Positions 16,999 to 25,897 of a stretch of 64,000 nucleotides of DNA are shown here, one piece after another. This DNA is from Actinocrinis puniceicyclus (lineage in GTDB: Bacteria > Actinomycetota > Actinomycetes > Streptomycetales > Catenulisporaceae). Position 1 is the first letter of the stretch, and the number at the start of each line of letters is the position of its first letter. A program made the translations under genes and the position numbers. The notes below the pieces were generated by a model. The model was not told the DNA's origin, did not search any database, and saw nothing but the letters and a program-made list of their open reading frames with translations. The DNA lies in the NCBI RefSeq assembly GCF_018283645.1, contig NZ_JAGSXH010000024.1, forward strand, positions 1-64,000, read 5' to 3'.

Positions 16999-17611
16999 CG
17001 GGACAAAGGCCGGCTGGACGAAGGGCGAGGGAGTGAAAGCCGACCGGGCGGGAGTTGACGGTCCGTCGGTTTCGGCGCCCGGTAAGCGTTGTGCCCCACA
17101 AGAGCTAATCCGCAGCGACCGTGTATGTATCGGTGCTGCTCAGGGATGTTCTACTGACTCAACGTCAGATAGTCACCCGTACGGGCGCCTGACACATCCC
17201 CGATCCGTCGCATAAGGTCTCCCCGGCGGGACGGCGACGGTTCACGTTCACTCGGCCGAAAGCAGGCCGCCTTCTCGCGGGCAGCGCTCGTTCCACGCGT
17301 TGATCGCCGAATCACGATAGTCTGACGGCGGCCTGACCGGGCCACGGGGAACTTCGCTCTTCTCGCGAGGTGACCCGGGCTCGATTGTGGGGAACACTCT
17401 GCACGACAAGTGCGGATGCACGGTGCATCCGCAGGTACCGATCGCGCGATTGGTCCGGTTGTGTGGTTGCGTTGGCCTGACAACTGAATATACAGACTAG
17501 TACGACTCGCGAAGGCGACACAGCGACGGGCTCGCTGGGTCGGCAGCACGGATGAGGCCGCTGGGGAAGGCGCACCTCGTTCACAGACCGCCGACCGAAG
17601 GAGACACCGAC
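16999..17611. other. 613-bp intergenic region
   Basis: No convincing coding frame, tRNA or known riboswitch. It contains a perfect hairpin at 17411-17433 and, near 17466-17510, an AT-richer stretch that probably holds the promoter of the DUF3145 gene. The length and the hairpin allow a long 5' leader or a small RNA, unproven. Confidence 0.5.
17411..17433. promoter_or_regulatory. 23-nt palindrome in the DUF3145 upstream region
   Basis: TGCGGATGCA-CGG-TGCATCCGCA forms a perfect 10-bp stem with a 3-nt loop. It lies about 180 bp before the DUF3145 start; operator or leader hairpin are both possible. Confidence 0.4.
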
Positions 17612-18103
17612 GTGCCTACTCGTGGAGTCCTGTACATTCACTCCGCGCCCCGCGCGCTGTGCCCGCACGTCGAGTGGGCGGTCGCGGGGGTGCTGGGGGT
17701 GCGCGTGAGCCTGGATTGGGCCAGGCAACCCGCCGCACCCTCCACGTGGCGTGCCGAGCTGCCGTGGACCGCGGAGCCGGGCACCGCCACCCGGCTCGCC
17801 TCCGCGCTGCGCGGCTGGCAGCTGTTGCGTTTCGAGGTGACCGAGGAGCCTTCCTCCGGCGCCGAGGGGGAACGCTATTCCTCGACCCCTGATCTCGGGG
17901 TCTTCCACGCCGTGACCGGAGTGCACGGCGACATCATGGTCTCCGAGGACCGGCTGCGCGCCGCCATGCTGCGCGCCGGCCGCGGCGGCGACCTGGAGGC
18001 AGAACTGCAGAACCTGCTCGGCAAGCCCTGGGACGACGAGCTCGAACCCTTCCGCTGCGCCGGCGACGGAGCCCCGGTGCGCTGGCTGCACCAGGTCGTC
18101 TGA
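17612..18103 (+). CDS. DUF3145 family protein
   Basis: 163 residues. GTG 17612 is preceded by GAAGGAGACACC with good spacing and gives the family N-terminus (PTRGVLYIHSAPRALCPHVEWA). Further conserved blocks are SALRGWQLLRFEVTEEPS, YSSTPDLGVFHAVTGVHGDIMVSEDRL and GKPWDDELEPFRCAGDGAPVRWLHQVV. The family is near-universal and highly conserved in actinobacteria, and its function is unknown. It is tail-to-tail with the DUF2079 gene, 5 bp apart. Confidence 0.93.
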   Translation: MPTRGVLYIHSAPRALCPHVEWAVAGVLGVRVSLDWARQPAAPSTWRAELPWTAEPGTATRLASALRGWQLLRFEVTEEPSSGAEGERYSSTPDLGVFHAVTGVHGDIMVSEDRLRAAMLRAGRGGDLEAELQNLLGKPWDDELEPFRCAGDGAPVRWLHQVV

Positions 18104-18108
18104 CCGGA

Positions 18109-19860
18109 TCAGCGCGGCGAGGGGTCGTGCAGCACGACCCAGCCGTCGCTCTGGAAGACCACCCGATACCCGGCCGACTCGAGACGCCGCACCTCGGCCT
18201 GTTGCGCCGCGACGTTCGTGAACGGATAAGAGGACCGCTGCACGTCCGCGACGATCCACGACGGCGCCGGGTAGGCTCGGTCGCCGGGCGGCCCCCACAT
18301 CACCACCTTGTCGCGGCTGAGCAACTGCGGGCCGAGCTGCGTCGCCGCGGCCACGTAGACGCCGTCCGGAATCCGGGCGGCCGCCTGCTTCGCGGCCACG
18401 ACGCTCGGAGCCGAGGTGTTCCAGAAGCTCGCCATGGTCATGTGATGCATCGGGTAGCGGGCGAACGTGTTCCACCCGTACCCGGCGACGTAGGCGGCGA
18501 AGGCCATCATCAGCGCGCTGATCGCCAGCGGATACCGGCCGGTGACGCGCGCCTCGATGCGTGCGACCGCGGGGCGGGCACGGCTCGCAACGAGCGAACG
18601 CGCACCCCGTCGTGCCGTGCCGCGCAGCGCGGCGACCGCGGGTTTGTCCTTGGCGCTGCGCCAGCTCCAGGCCAGCCACCGCGAGAGCCGCAGAGCTCCG
18701 TCCACACCGCCGCAGAAGATGATCGGAACCAGGAACGCGTTGTAATGGTAGGGCATCACCCAATAGAGCTGATTGACCGACAGGAACCGTTCCGCCACGA
18801 GCGGCACGGCCACCAGGCTGAGGGGGGAGAGCAGACACAGCCCGAGGACCGGCCACAGCAGCATCTCCAGTGTCTGCCGTTTGACCGGTGTGTTGATCAG
18901 AGTGTGCGCGGTGTGGGCCGGATCGGCCAGCATCGCGTGCAGCGCCGCCGACTGCGTCGGGCCGAACTCGGTGTAGGTGAAGTCGCGGTTGGGGCTGCCG
19001 CCGAAAGCCGGCAGCAGCACCTGGGCGACCAGCCACACCATGCCGAGGCCGATCGGCACCAGCGCCAGGAACCAGGCCCGGTCGCGCCGCCGCAGCGTGC
19101 CGAGCAGTAGCAGGGGCCGCCGGGCCGCCCGCCGCAGCAGCCGTGCCCAGTCCCGCAGGGTCGCGTCCTTGGCCGCGAGGTAGAGCCCGAAGAGCGCGAC
19201 GACGAACCCCATGTCGTCCTTGACCCCGAGCAGCAGCAGGCTGATCAGCGCCGCCTGCCGCAGCCGCCCGGCGTGCGCCCGCTCGATCGCCCACATCAGG
19301 ATCGGCAGTTCCAGGAACACCTCGTGGAACTCGAACCACAGCGCCATCTGCAGCGGCCAGGTGACCCCGTAGCCGATGACCACCAGATACGCGGACACCG
19401 TCGCGGCGGTACGGCCGAAGCGCCCGTCGTGCCCGAAGCGGGCGACCGCGCGGCGCGCGTAGATCCACAGCGGGATGATCGGCAGCGCGCTGAGCACCGC
19501 GGTCTCGATGAACAGGGTCTCGGGCCCGTCGTGGATCCAGTAGAAGGGCGCGAGCAGCACCAGCAGCGGAGTGAAGTGGTCGGACAACTGCAGGACTCCC
19601 GCGTCGCCGGGGCCGCGCAGCCCGATGAACGGGGAGTGCGGCCCCATGAAGTGCGCGTAGCCGGAGATCGCCTGGTCGTACTCGCCGACGTCGGCCAACC
19701 CGTCCTTGAGCGTGGCGTGCAGACCGAGCAGGTAGGCGCTGTAGAGCGTCGCGTAGATCGAAGCGATCGCGCCGACACCGAGCACGTGCGGCCAGCGGCG
19801 GCCCGTGCCGGTGGGCCTGCCTGACGCGGATTCGCCGCCGACTGCTGTTGGTGTACTCAT
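18109..19860 (-). CDS. DUF2079 polytopic membrane protein
   Basis: 583 residues from ATG 19860; the open frame continues upstream without homology. About ten or more transmembrane helices span residues 25-450, with GEYDQAISGYAHFMG and LSDHFTPLLVLLAPFYWI near the N-terminus and WFEFHEVFLELPILMWAIERAH, the family's typical blocks. A soluble C-terminal domain (about 480-583: PDGVYVAAATQLGPQLLSRDKVVMWG) ends the protein. DUF2079 proteins resemble GT-C glycosyltransferases and may add sugars to cell-envelope molecules. No substrate can be assigned. Confidence 0.88.
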   Translation of the reverse strand: MSTPTAVGGESASGRPTGTGRRWPHVLGVGAIASIYATLYSAYLLGLHATLKDGLADVGEYDQAISGYAHFMGPHSPFIGLRGPGDAGVLQLSDHFTPLLVLLAPFYWIHDGPETLFIETAVLSALPIIPLWIYARRAVARFGHDGRFGRTAATVSAYLVVIGYGVTWPLQMALWFEFHEVFLELPILMWAIERAHAGRLRQAALISLLLLGVKDDMGFVVALFGLYLAAKDATLRDWARLLRRAARRPLLLLGTLRRRDRAWFLALVPIGLGMVWLVAQVLLPAFGGSPNRDFTYTEFGPTQSAALHAMLADPAHTAHTLINTPVKRQTLEMLLWPVLGLCLLSPLSLVAVPLVAERFLSVNQLYWVMPYHYNAFLVPIIFCGGVDGALRLSRWLAWSWRSAKDKPAVAALRGTARRGARSLVASRARPAVARIEARVTGRYPLAISALMMAFAAYVAGYGWNTFARYPMHHMTMASFWNTSAPSVVAAKQAAARIPDGVYVAAATQLGPQLLSRDKVVMWGPPGDRAYPAPSWIVADVQRSSYPFTNVAAQQAEVRRLESAGYRVVFQSDGWVVLHDPSPR

Positions 19861-20060
19861 GATGGCGGTCACCGCCGGCTCACCATTCCCGTGTCCAGGG
19901 CCCGGTTTCGGTGCGGCCCGGTCGTCCCGCGCCACGCCGACCGACCCTACCGCGAACCCGCGGGTGTTCCCCGCGCCGACCCGGCCGCGTGCCTCGATCC
20001 GGTGGACGGCGGATCCGGGCGGCACGCCCGGCCAAGACGGCGCGCGTCAGCCGGAGTTTC

Positions 20061-20405
20061 TCAGTACTGGTGCCCGTCGCTCTCGCCGGCGTCTTTGATG
20101 ATCTGCCGGCCGCGTTCCGCCATCGTCTCGGCTATGGCCGCGGTCACACCTATCCGCTCGGCCAGTTCGGCGTAGGTGATCCGGTCGAAGCGGCGCGGGT
20201 CGGTCAGTTCCGCCGCGGCGATGGCCTGATACGCGCCGGCGCGGTCCGCGGCCGCGCGAAAGGCCGTGTGCAGATCGGTGGCGCGCTCAAGCAACTCCGC
20301 GGCGTCGGTAATCTCGTCCAGCCCGAAGAACCGGTTGTCCTGCGACTCCTCGGCGACCGGCTCATACAGCAGCGGCACGGGGCGCGTGCGGGGTTGCTCC
20401 TTCAC
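20061..20405 (-). CDS. Small hypothetical protein downstream of otsB
   Basis: 114 residues, GTG start, 12 bp after the trehalose-phosphatase stop and in the same direction, so probably co-transcribed. The C-terminal third (ITYAELAERIGVTAAIAETMAERGRQII) could fold as a small helix-turn-helix, and the middle is helical. I do not recognise the family. Coding support: high third-position GC and tight spacing. Confidence 0.6.
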   Translation of the reverse strand: MKEQPRTRPVPLLYEPVAEESQDNRFFGLDEITDAAELLERATDLHTAFRAAADRAGAYQAIAAAELTDPRRFDRITYAELAERIGVTAAIAETMAERGRQIIKDAGESDGHQY

Positions 20406-20417
20406 CGCGACAGTTTC

Positions 20418-21302
20418 TCACGGAGCGCCGCTCCCGTGGGGTTCTGTCAGGAGGGAATCGAGCAGCAGCGGTACCCGCGGCGGCGCGTCCAGCAGCAGAT
20501 CGGCTCGCCCGCCGAGCGCCGCGCCGCGGCCCTCGGCGACTCCCACCGCGACGCGCACCGCGTGGAATCCCGGCCGCTCGGCGACCAGCCTGTCCAGCGC
20601 GGCGAAGGCCGGCAGGTCGCCCAGGTCGTCACCGAAGTACCAGGCCCCTGCCAGGCCCGCCGCGGCGCGCAGCACCACGGCGCCCTTGTCGGTCTCCACC
20701 GGGGGTTTGAGCTCCACCACCATCCGGCCGTGCTGCAGCAGCAGGCCGTCCGCCTCGGCCCGCGCGCCCGCCCACGCGTCGATCCGAGGTTCGAGATCCG
20801 GGTCGGCGCGGAAGTGCAGCGCGCAGGAGAGCCGCTTGTCCTCGATCAGCGCGCCCGGGAAGGCGGCCCGCGCGTCCGCGACGACCCGGGCGATCAGCGG
20901 GACGTACGATTCGGCCTCGGGCGAGGTCCGCACGCTCGCGCCGCCGTCCGCCGAGTATTCGAGTCCGTACAGGCCGTGCAACCGGAGGCCGGGCACCGCG
21001 CCGAGGCGCCCGGCGAGGAAGGCCACCGGCCGGGCGGAGACCACCGCGGTCACCGCGGCCCTGGCGGCGAGCGCGCTGAGGGCGGCGAGGACTCCGACGG
21101 CGGGCTGGACGCTCTGCGGATCCTGCTGGATCGGCGCGAGCGTGCCGTCGAAGTCGAAGAAGAAGCCGTATTCGCTCAGCCGGGCGGCGGTGCGGGTGGC
21201 GTTGGTGCCGGCCGGGACCATCGCCTCCGCGGCCGGTTCGGTGGCGTTCTCGCGCTGCTTGCTCGCGGCGTCGTCGCGCGCCGCTTCGTCATCCTTGGTC
21301 AC
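20418..21302 (-). CDS. otsB: Trehalose-6-phosphate phosphatase
   Basis: 294 residues from GTG 21302 (GCAGGTTGGACGG upstream); a TTG at 21407 overlapping the PucR stop would add 35 unconserved residues. HAD-superfamily enzyme: motif I FFFDFDGTLAPI, motif II around VVSARPV, the conserved basic residue in KRLSCALHFR, VVELKPPVETDKGAVV and motif IV WYFGDDLGDLPAF. It hydrolyses trehalose-6-phosphate to trehalose, the stress solute of spores. No trehalose-phosphate synthase (OtsA) is nearby, so the substrate must come from elsewhere in the genome. It follows the PucR regulator. Confidence 0.9.
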   Translation of the reverse strand: MTKDDEAARDDAASKQRENATEPAAEAMVPAGTNATRTAARLSEYGFFFDFDGTLAPIQQDPQSVQPAVGVLAALSALAARAAVTAVVSARPVAFLAGRLGAVPGLRLHGLYGLEYSADGGASVRTSPEAESYVPLIARVVADARAAFPGALIEDKRLSCALHFRADPDLEPRIDAWAGARAEADGLLLQHGRMVVELKPPVETDKGAVVLRAAAGLAGAWYFGDDLGDLPAFAALDRLVAERPGFHAVRVAVGVAEGRGAALGGRADLLLDAPPRVPLLLDSLLTEPHGSGAP

Positions 21303-21403
21303 CCGTCCAACCTGCCCGAGCCCGATGCCGGCACGCAAGCGCACCGCCGCACTCACCGGGCGCGGCGGCTGAACCGGCGCGGCGCTCGAACGACCTGAGC
21401 GGT

Positions 21404-22630
21404 TCAACGCAGGTCGCGCAACGCGAGCGTGGTCATCAGCAGTGCCACGCCGCGCGGCGTGGCCGGGTCCAGGCCGGTCAGTTCGGTCACCCGGGCCATC
21501 CGGTTGTCCACCGTGTTCGGGTGCAGGCCGAGCCGGGCGGCCGTGCGGCGCCGGTCGTAATCCTCCTGCAGGAACACCCGCAGCGTCTCCAGCAGGTCGG
21601 GGCGGCCGGCGAGCGGATCGAGCAGCCCGCCGAGCAGGTCGGCGCTCTCGTCATGCCGGGTCAGGTGGTACTCCAGCAGCACGTCCTGCAGTGCATAAAC
21701 CCCGGGAGCGCGGCCGAGCGCGCAGACCAGACGCAGGATCTCGTCCGCCGTTCGCGCCGCCGCGCCGATCCACTCGGGCTGGACGGCGGCGCTCATCGCG
21801 ACGTGTACCGGGCCGCCCCACGTGCGCGTCAGGCGGCGAACCAGGTCCTCGCCGATCGGCGGCGCGGGCTCGGCGCCGCCCGAAGCGGATCCGTGACGCG
21901 GCACGAGCACATGGCCGCCGCCGCGTTCAAGCAGCACCGGAACAAGGCCGCCGAAATGGGCGTCGATGGTTTCGTGCAGCCGGTGCAGCCGGCGGTGAAC
22001 CGCCGCGTCGGCGGCGCCGTCGGCCGGCTCGCCGAAACTCAGCGCCAGCACGGTCGCGCCCTGGTCCAGCCCGAACTCGGCCAGCGCCGCCGGCTCCTTC
22101 GGCGCCACCCCGGCGACCAGGTCGCGAACCAGTTCGCGGCGGCGGTCCCCGCGCGCGGCGGCGAGCAGCGCCAACTCCTCCTCATAGGCGCGCGCCACCT
22201 CCGCGATCGCCTCGTCCTGGCTGACCAGCAACAACCGGGCCACTTCGGGCAGCGCTGCCTGCTCGTCGCGGTCGGCGGCCGCGCACAACTGCTCGAACAG
22301 CGCCCGCGCCCCGATCGTGTAGCAGCGCAGCAGAATGGGCAGCGGCATGCCCTCCTCGGCGCGCGAGGCCGCGCGCCTGCGGAACATGACCCTCGCCTCG
22401 TGCTCGGCCGCGGCGTCTCCCTCAACGCGGCGCAGAAACGTCAGCACCGCCTGCCGTGTCGCCGCCGCGACGTCGGGTCCCCGCAGTGTCGGATATTCGG
22501 GCAGTTGGACGCACCACTGCGCGACCAGGTGCCGCACGAATTGATCCACCCGCGGCTCGCAGCGGCGTGCCAGTCCCCGCGCGCGTTCCGCGGCGCGGGG
22601 ACGGGAATCAGAAATCGAACGCAATGACAT
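21404..22630 (-). CDS. PucR/CdaR-family transcriptional regulator
   Basis: 408 residues from ATG 22630 (GAGGAACGGG upstream); the open frame reaches 22867 without support. The N-terminal half is a helical RsbRD-type input domain (about 20-155), the middle is a GGDEF-like CdaR region (about 165-320), and the C-terminus holds a PucR helix-turn-helix (about 350-408: FLQEDYDRRRTAARLGLHPNTVDNRM). Position before otsB and its small partner suggests an operon or local control; the ligand is unknown. Confidence 0.9.
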   Translation of the reverse strand: MSLRSISDSRPRAAERARGLARRCEPRVDQFVRHLVAQWCVQLPEYPTLRGPDVAAATRQAVLTFLRRVEGDAAAEHEARVMFRRRAASRAEEGMPLPILLRCYTIGARALFEQLCAAADRDEQAALPEVARLLLVSQDEAIAEVARAYEEELALLAAARGDRRRELVRDLVAGVAPKEPAALAEFGLDQGATVLALSFGEPADGAADAAVHRRLHRLHETIDAHFGGLVPVLLERGGGHVLVPRHGSASGGAEPAPPIGEDLVRRLTRTWGGPVHVAMSAAVQPEWIGAAARTADEILRLVCALGRAPGVYALQDVLLEYHLTRHDESADLLGGLLDPLAGRPDLLETLRVFLQEDYDRRRTAARLGLHPNTVDNRMARVTELTGLDPATPRGVALLMTTLALRDLR

Positions 22631-22975
22631 GACCGATCCCGTTCCTCGGTGACGGCGGGGAACCGCGACCGCACGGCTCAAAGTTTCACAGACCCCGTAC
22701 TCATATTCTGCCAGGCCGCACCGGCGCGACGGCGGGCCATATCGCCTTGCGCGCGGCGTGCAACGCGTCGGTCGGACAACGGCCGCTCGAATAGCCCGGC
22801 TCCAACTCGGCCTCATCGGAGTGCGCGATCCGCAGAGGTCGTTGGTGCACGCACCCGTGCGCGGCACGCGGCATTTCGCCGGGTAGCGCCGACCGGTCCG
22901 CCCGCGCGGACCGCATTACCGCCTGTTCGTCAGAGCACTGCGTTTACGGAAGTGGTGCGGCGCCCCGGGGCCCGG
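22631..22975. other. Intergenic region, no gene seen
   Basis: 345 bp between the PucR start and the 3' end of the flavoprotein gene. It must hold the PucR promoter. Only weak short dyads (GGTCCG...CGGACC near 22890) are visible. Confidence 0.45.
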
Positions 22976-24280
22976 TCAGGAAATCGCCCGCAGCGCGGCC
23001 TGGGCGGCGCGGGAGCGCAGCAGTTCGGCGAAGGTCGTGCGGCCGTGGCAGACCTCGGCGAAGGCGCGCCAGGCCGTGGGCAGCGCGGTGACCGCGGCGT
23101 GGAAGAAAGCCGGCCGCTTCTCGAAGGCCGCCAGCAGGCGCTGCCCGGCCGCCATCTCCACGCCGAGCGACGACTCGACGCGCCGGCGGTACTCCTCGGC
23201 CGCGGCGGCGACCGCCGCCGTGTCGGCAACGCCGTCGTCCGTCGTGGCTCGGGATATGCGCGCGGCGGCCGCGCCGGCCAGCCGCCCGGAACGCAGCGCA
23301 TGGGAGATGCCCTCGCGGGTCCACGGTTCCAGCAGGCCCGCCGCGTCGCCCGCCACCAGCACGCGGCCGCGCGAGAGCGGCGAGTCCGCGCTGCGGCAGC
23401 GGGTCAGATGCCCGGAATCCTGCACGGCCGGGTACTCGGCCAGCGCGAGGCGTGCGATGAACTCGCGATAGTAGGCGCGGGTCGCCTCGCCTCCGCCGCG
23501 CGCCGCGATGACGCCGACGGTGAGCGTGTCGCCCTTCGGGAACACCCAGCCGTACGAGCCGGGGACCGGCCCCCAGTCGATGAGTACCCTGCCGGCCCAG
23601 TCCCGCGCGACGTGCGGGGGCACGCTGATCTCGGCCTCCAGGCCGAGGTCGACCTGACGGCAGGTCACCCCGACGTGCCGGGCGATCCGGCTCGCCGAAC
23701 CGTCCGCGCCGACCACCGCGCGGGCGCGCAGCCGGGAGCCGTCCGCGAGTGAAAGGGTGACGGCCGGGTCGTGCGCTGCGGTCGGGTCCTGAGGAGCGGC
23801 CGCGTTGTGAGGCATGGCCGTGTGCTGCTCGATGCCTGTGACGGTCGCGCCCTCGCGCAGATGCGCACCGGCCGCCACGGCCGCCTTGACCAGCCCGTGG
23901 TCGAACTCGGCCCGGTCGACCAAGGCCAGCACGCCGCCGTCCCGGTCCCGGCGGGTGCGCTCCCGGCGGCCCTGGTGGGTGAAGGTGATGGCGTCGATCC
24001 ACTGCCGCACCGGCGGCTCGAAACCCTCCGGCAGTGCCGCGCGGGACAGGCCGATCAGGCCGCCGCCGCAGGTCTTGTAGCGGGGGAAGGCGGCGCGGTC
24101 CAGCAGCACCACGCGGGCTCCGGCCTCGGCCGCGGCCCGCGCCGCGCTCGAACCGGCCGGCCCCGCGCCGACGACCGCCACGTCCCACGGCGCGGACGGC
24201 CCGGGCAATGGGCCGTCCGGCTGGTCGTGTACCTCGGATGAGTGAACCGGTTGCGCTGGACCCTCGGAAGGACTGATCAC
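22976..24280 (-). CDS. Geranylgeranyl-reductase-family FAD oxidoreductase
   Basis: 434 residues, GTG start. FAD-binding Rossmann motif GAGPAGSSAARAAAEAG (about 38-54), the family's FPRYKTCGGGL (64-74), AVVGADGSASRIARHVGV and C-terminal GDAAGLLEPWTREGISHAL. The family saturates isoprenoid chains such as menaquinone or polyprenol side chains, or reduces related lipids. In actinobacteria similar enzymes lie near menaquinone and nuo genes, but no such neighbour is seen here. A His/Ala/Pro-rich insert (about 153-170) is lineage-specific. Confidence 0.92.
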   Translation of the reverse strand: MISPSEGPAQPVHSSEVHDQPDGPLPGPSAPWDVAVVGAGPAGSSAARAAAEAGARVVLLDRAAFPRYKTCGGGLIGLSRAALPEGFEPPVRQWIDAITFTHQGRRERTRRDRDGGVLALVDRAEFDHGLVKAAVAAGAHLREGATVTGIEQHTAMPHNAAAPQDPTAAHDPAVTLSLADGSRLRARAVVGADGSASRIARHVGVTCRQVDLGLEAEISVPPHVARDWAGRVLIDWGPVPGSYGWVFPKGDTLTVGVIAARGGGEATRAYYREFIARLALAEYPAVQDSGHLTRCRSADSPLSRGRVLVAGDAAGLLEPWTREGISHALRSGRLAGAAAARISRATTDDGVADTAAVAAAAEEYRRRVESSLGVEMAAGQRLLAAFEKRPAFFHAAVTALPTAWRAFAEVCHGRTTFAELLRSRAAQAALRAIS

Positions 24281-24839
24281 GGCTCACCAGCGTAACCCGA
24301 TCCCGGACGGGGCTTATCGGGTGACGGACCCGAGTGCGACTGACAACGATTCGGCCACGATGCCAGGACAGGCCGGGACATCGGGCCGATGCTGTTATCA
24401 CAGGCGCATGAACAACCACATACAGCGAGTATGGGATGATCGGGACAACGAGCGCGCTGGAACTCGGACCGATACGGGTTCGATCACAGTTCGGACACAC
24501 ATTGTGCTACGGGTGTTCCGTCGGGCAGGAACGCCGAGGATTGTTCTCCCAGGCAGGGCATGGTAGGAATTCCCGCGATCAGGGACGGCGCGGACCGCAA
24601 AATCCGTTGCGCAGGGAGCCTCGGCCAGTACGTCATGGCCGGCACCCGACCCCGATTACGGCAATAGCCGGACCGTGTCGCACAATCGGATCACATCCGA
24701 CGAAAGCGCGCAGAAGCAGCATGGCCTTTGCAGCACCACCGGGTCCGCGCGGCCCGGGTCAGCACGTAAGATCCCGCGTACCGCTCAATACAAAGGTCCC
24801 GACGGGTTCCACCGCGAACGACGAGGACGTCACATCACG
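24281..24839. other. Divergent intergenic region upstream of the first ABC importer
   Basis: 559 bp. No convincing gene; an open frame from 24675 continues into the permease but has no family homology before 24840. The region must hold the importer's promoter. No clear palindrome. Confidence 0.45.
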
Positions 24840-25829
24840 ATGACTGTGCCGAACACGGCGGCCGACGAAGCCGCCGAAGTGGGTATACCGGCGATCCCGG
24901 GAAACCCGATCGAGGGTCGTTCCCTGGGTCAGATCGCCTGGGGCCGGCTCAGGCGAGACAAGGTCGCCATGGTCAGCGGCACGTTCGTGCTGCTGCTGAT
25001 CCTGTTGGCGATCTTCGCTGACGTCATCACCCACGCGATGGGACTCGATCCGCTCAGGTTCAACGGCAACCTGATCGACCAGGGCACGCTGCTGCCCTAC
25101 GGCGCGCGCAGCGGGATGAGCCTCTCCCATCCGCTGGGCCTCGAACCGGAGAACGGCCGCGACATGTTCGCCCGCATCGTCGTGGGCATCCGGCCCAGTC
25201 TCATCGTGGCGCTCGCCGCCACCGCACTTCAGATGATCTTCGGGATCGTCATCGGTTCCGTCGCCGGCTACTTCGGCGGCTGGGCCGACGGTTTCCTCTC
25301 CCGGATCACCGACATCTTCCTGGCCTTCCCGATCCTGATCTTCCTGATCGCGATCGGCTCGATCGTCCCGAGCCAGGCCTTCGGTCTCGGCGCGTACGGT
25401 GTGCACCTGGTCGTCATGATCGCCGTCATCGGCATCTTCACCTGGGCCTACCAGGCGCGCCTCATCCGTGGCCTGGTGCTCTCGCTGCGCGACCGCGAGT
25501 TCGTCGACGCCGCCCGACTGCTGGGCGCCCACCCCCGCAGGATCATCTTCCGGGAGATCCTGCCCAATCTCGCAAGCCCGATCCTGGTGTACACCTCGCT
25601 GGCAATCCCGGCGAACATCGTGCTCGAGGCTTACCTTTCGTTCCTCGGGGTCGGCACTCCCGCGCCGTACCCCTCCTGGGGACAGACGCTGTCGAACGCC
25701 GTGGCCTACTTCCAGGTGGATCCCACCTACATGCTGGTCCCCGGCATCGCCCTGTTCCTGACCGTGCTCGCCTTCAACCTCCTCGGGGACGGCCTGCGCG
25801 ATGCCCTCGACCCCCGGGCCGGCCGCTAG
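24840..25829 (+). CDS. Opp/Dpp-type ABC importer permease (DppC-like), system 1
   Basis: 329 residues from ATG 24840 (GACGAGGAC upstream). N-terminal OppC domain, then five or six transmembrane helices and the BPD_transp_1 EAA motif (EFVDAARLLGAHPRRIIFREILPNLASPILV). The C-terminus GLRDALDPRAGR is typical of DppC. Unusually it is the first gene of the cluster: dppC, binding protein, dppB, dppD, dppF. It forms the channel with the DppB-like protein at 27809. Confidence 0.93.
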   Translation: MTVPNTAADEAAEVGIPAIPGNPIEGRSLGQIAWGRLRRDKVAMVSGTFVLLLILLAIFADVITHAMGLDPLRFNGNLIDQGTLLPYGARSGMSLSHPLGLEPENGRDMFARIVVGIRPSLIVALAATALQMIFGIVIGSVAGYFGGWADGFLSRITDIFLAFPILIFLIAIGSIVPSQAFGLGAYGVHLVVMIAVIGIFTWAYQARLIRGLVLSLRDREFVDAARLLGAHPRRIIFREILPNLASPILVYTSLAIPANIVLEAYLSFLGVGTPAPYPSWGQTLSNAVAYFQVDPTYMLVPGIALFLTVLAFNLLGDGLRDALDPRAGR

Positions 25830-25897
25830 AAGCGTCCGTCTCGGTTCTCCAACAGAACACCCCTCCGTTGCGCAGTCCTGAAAGGGGCATTCACGGA

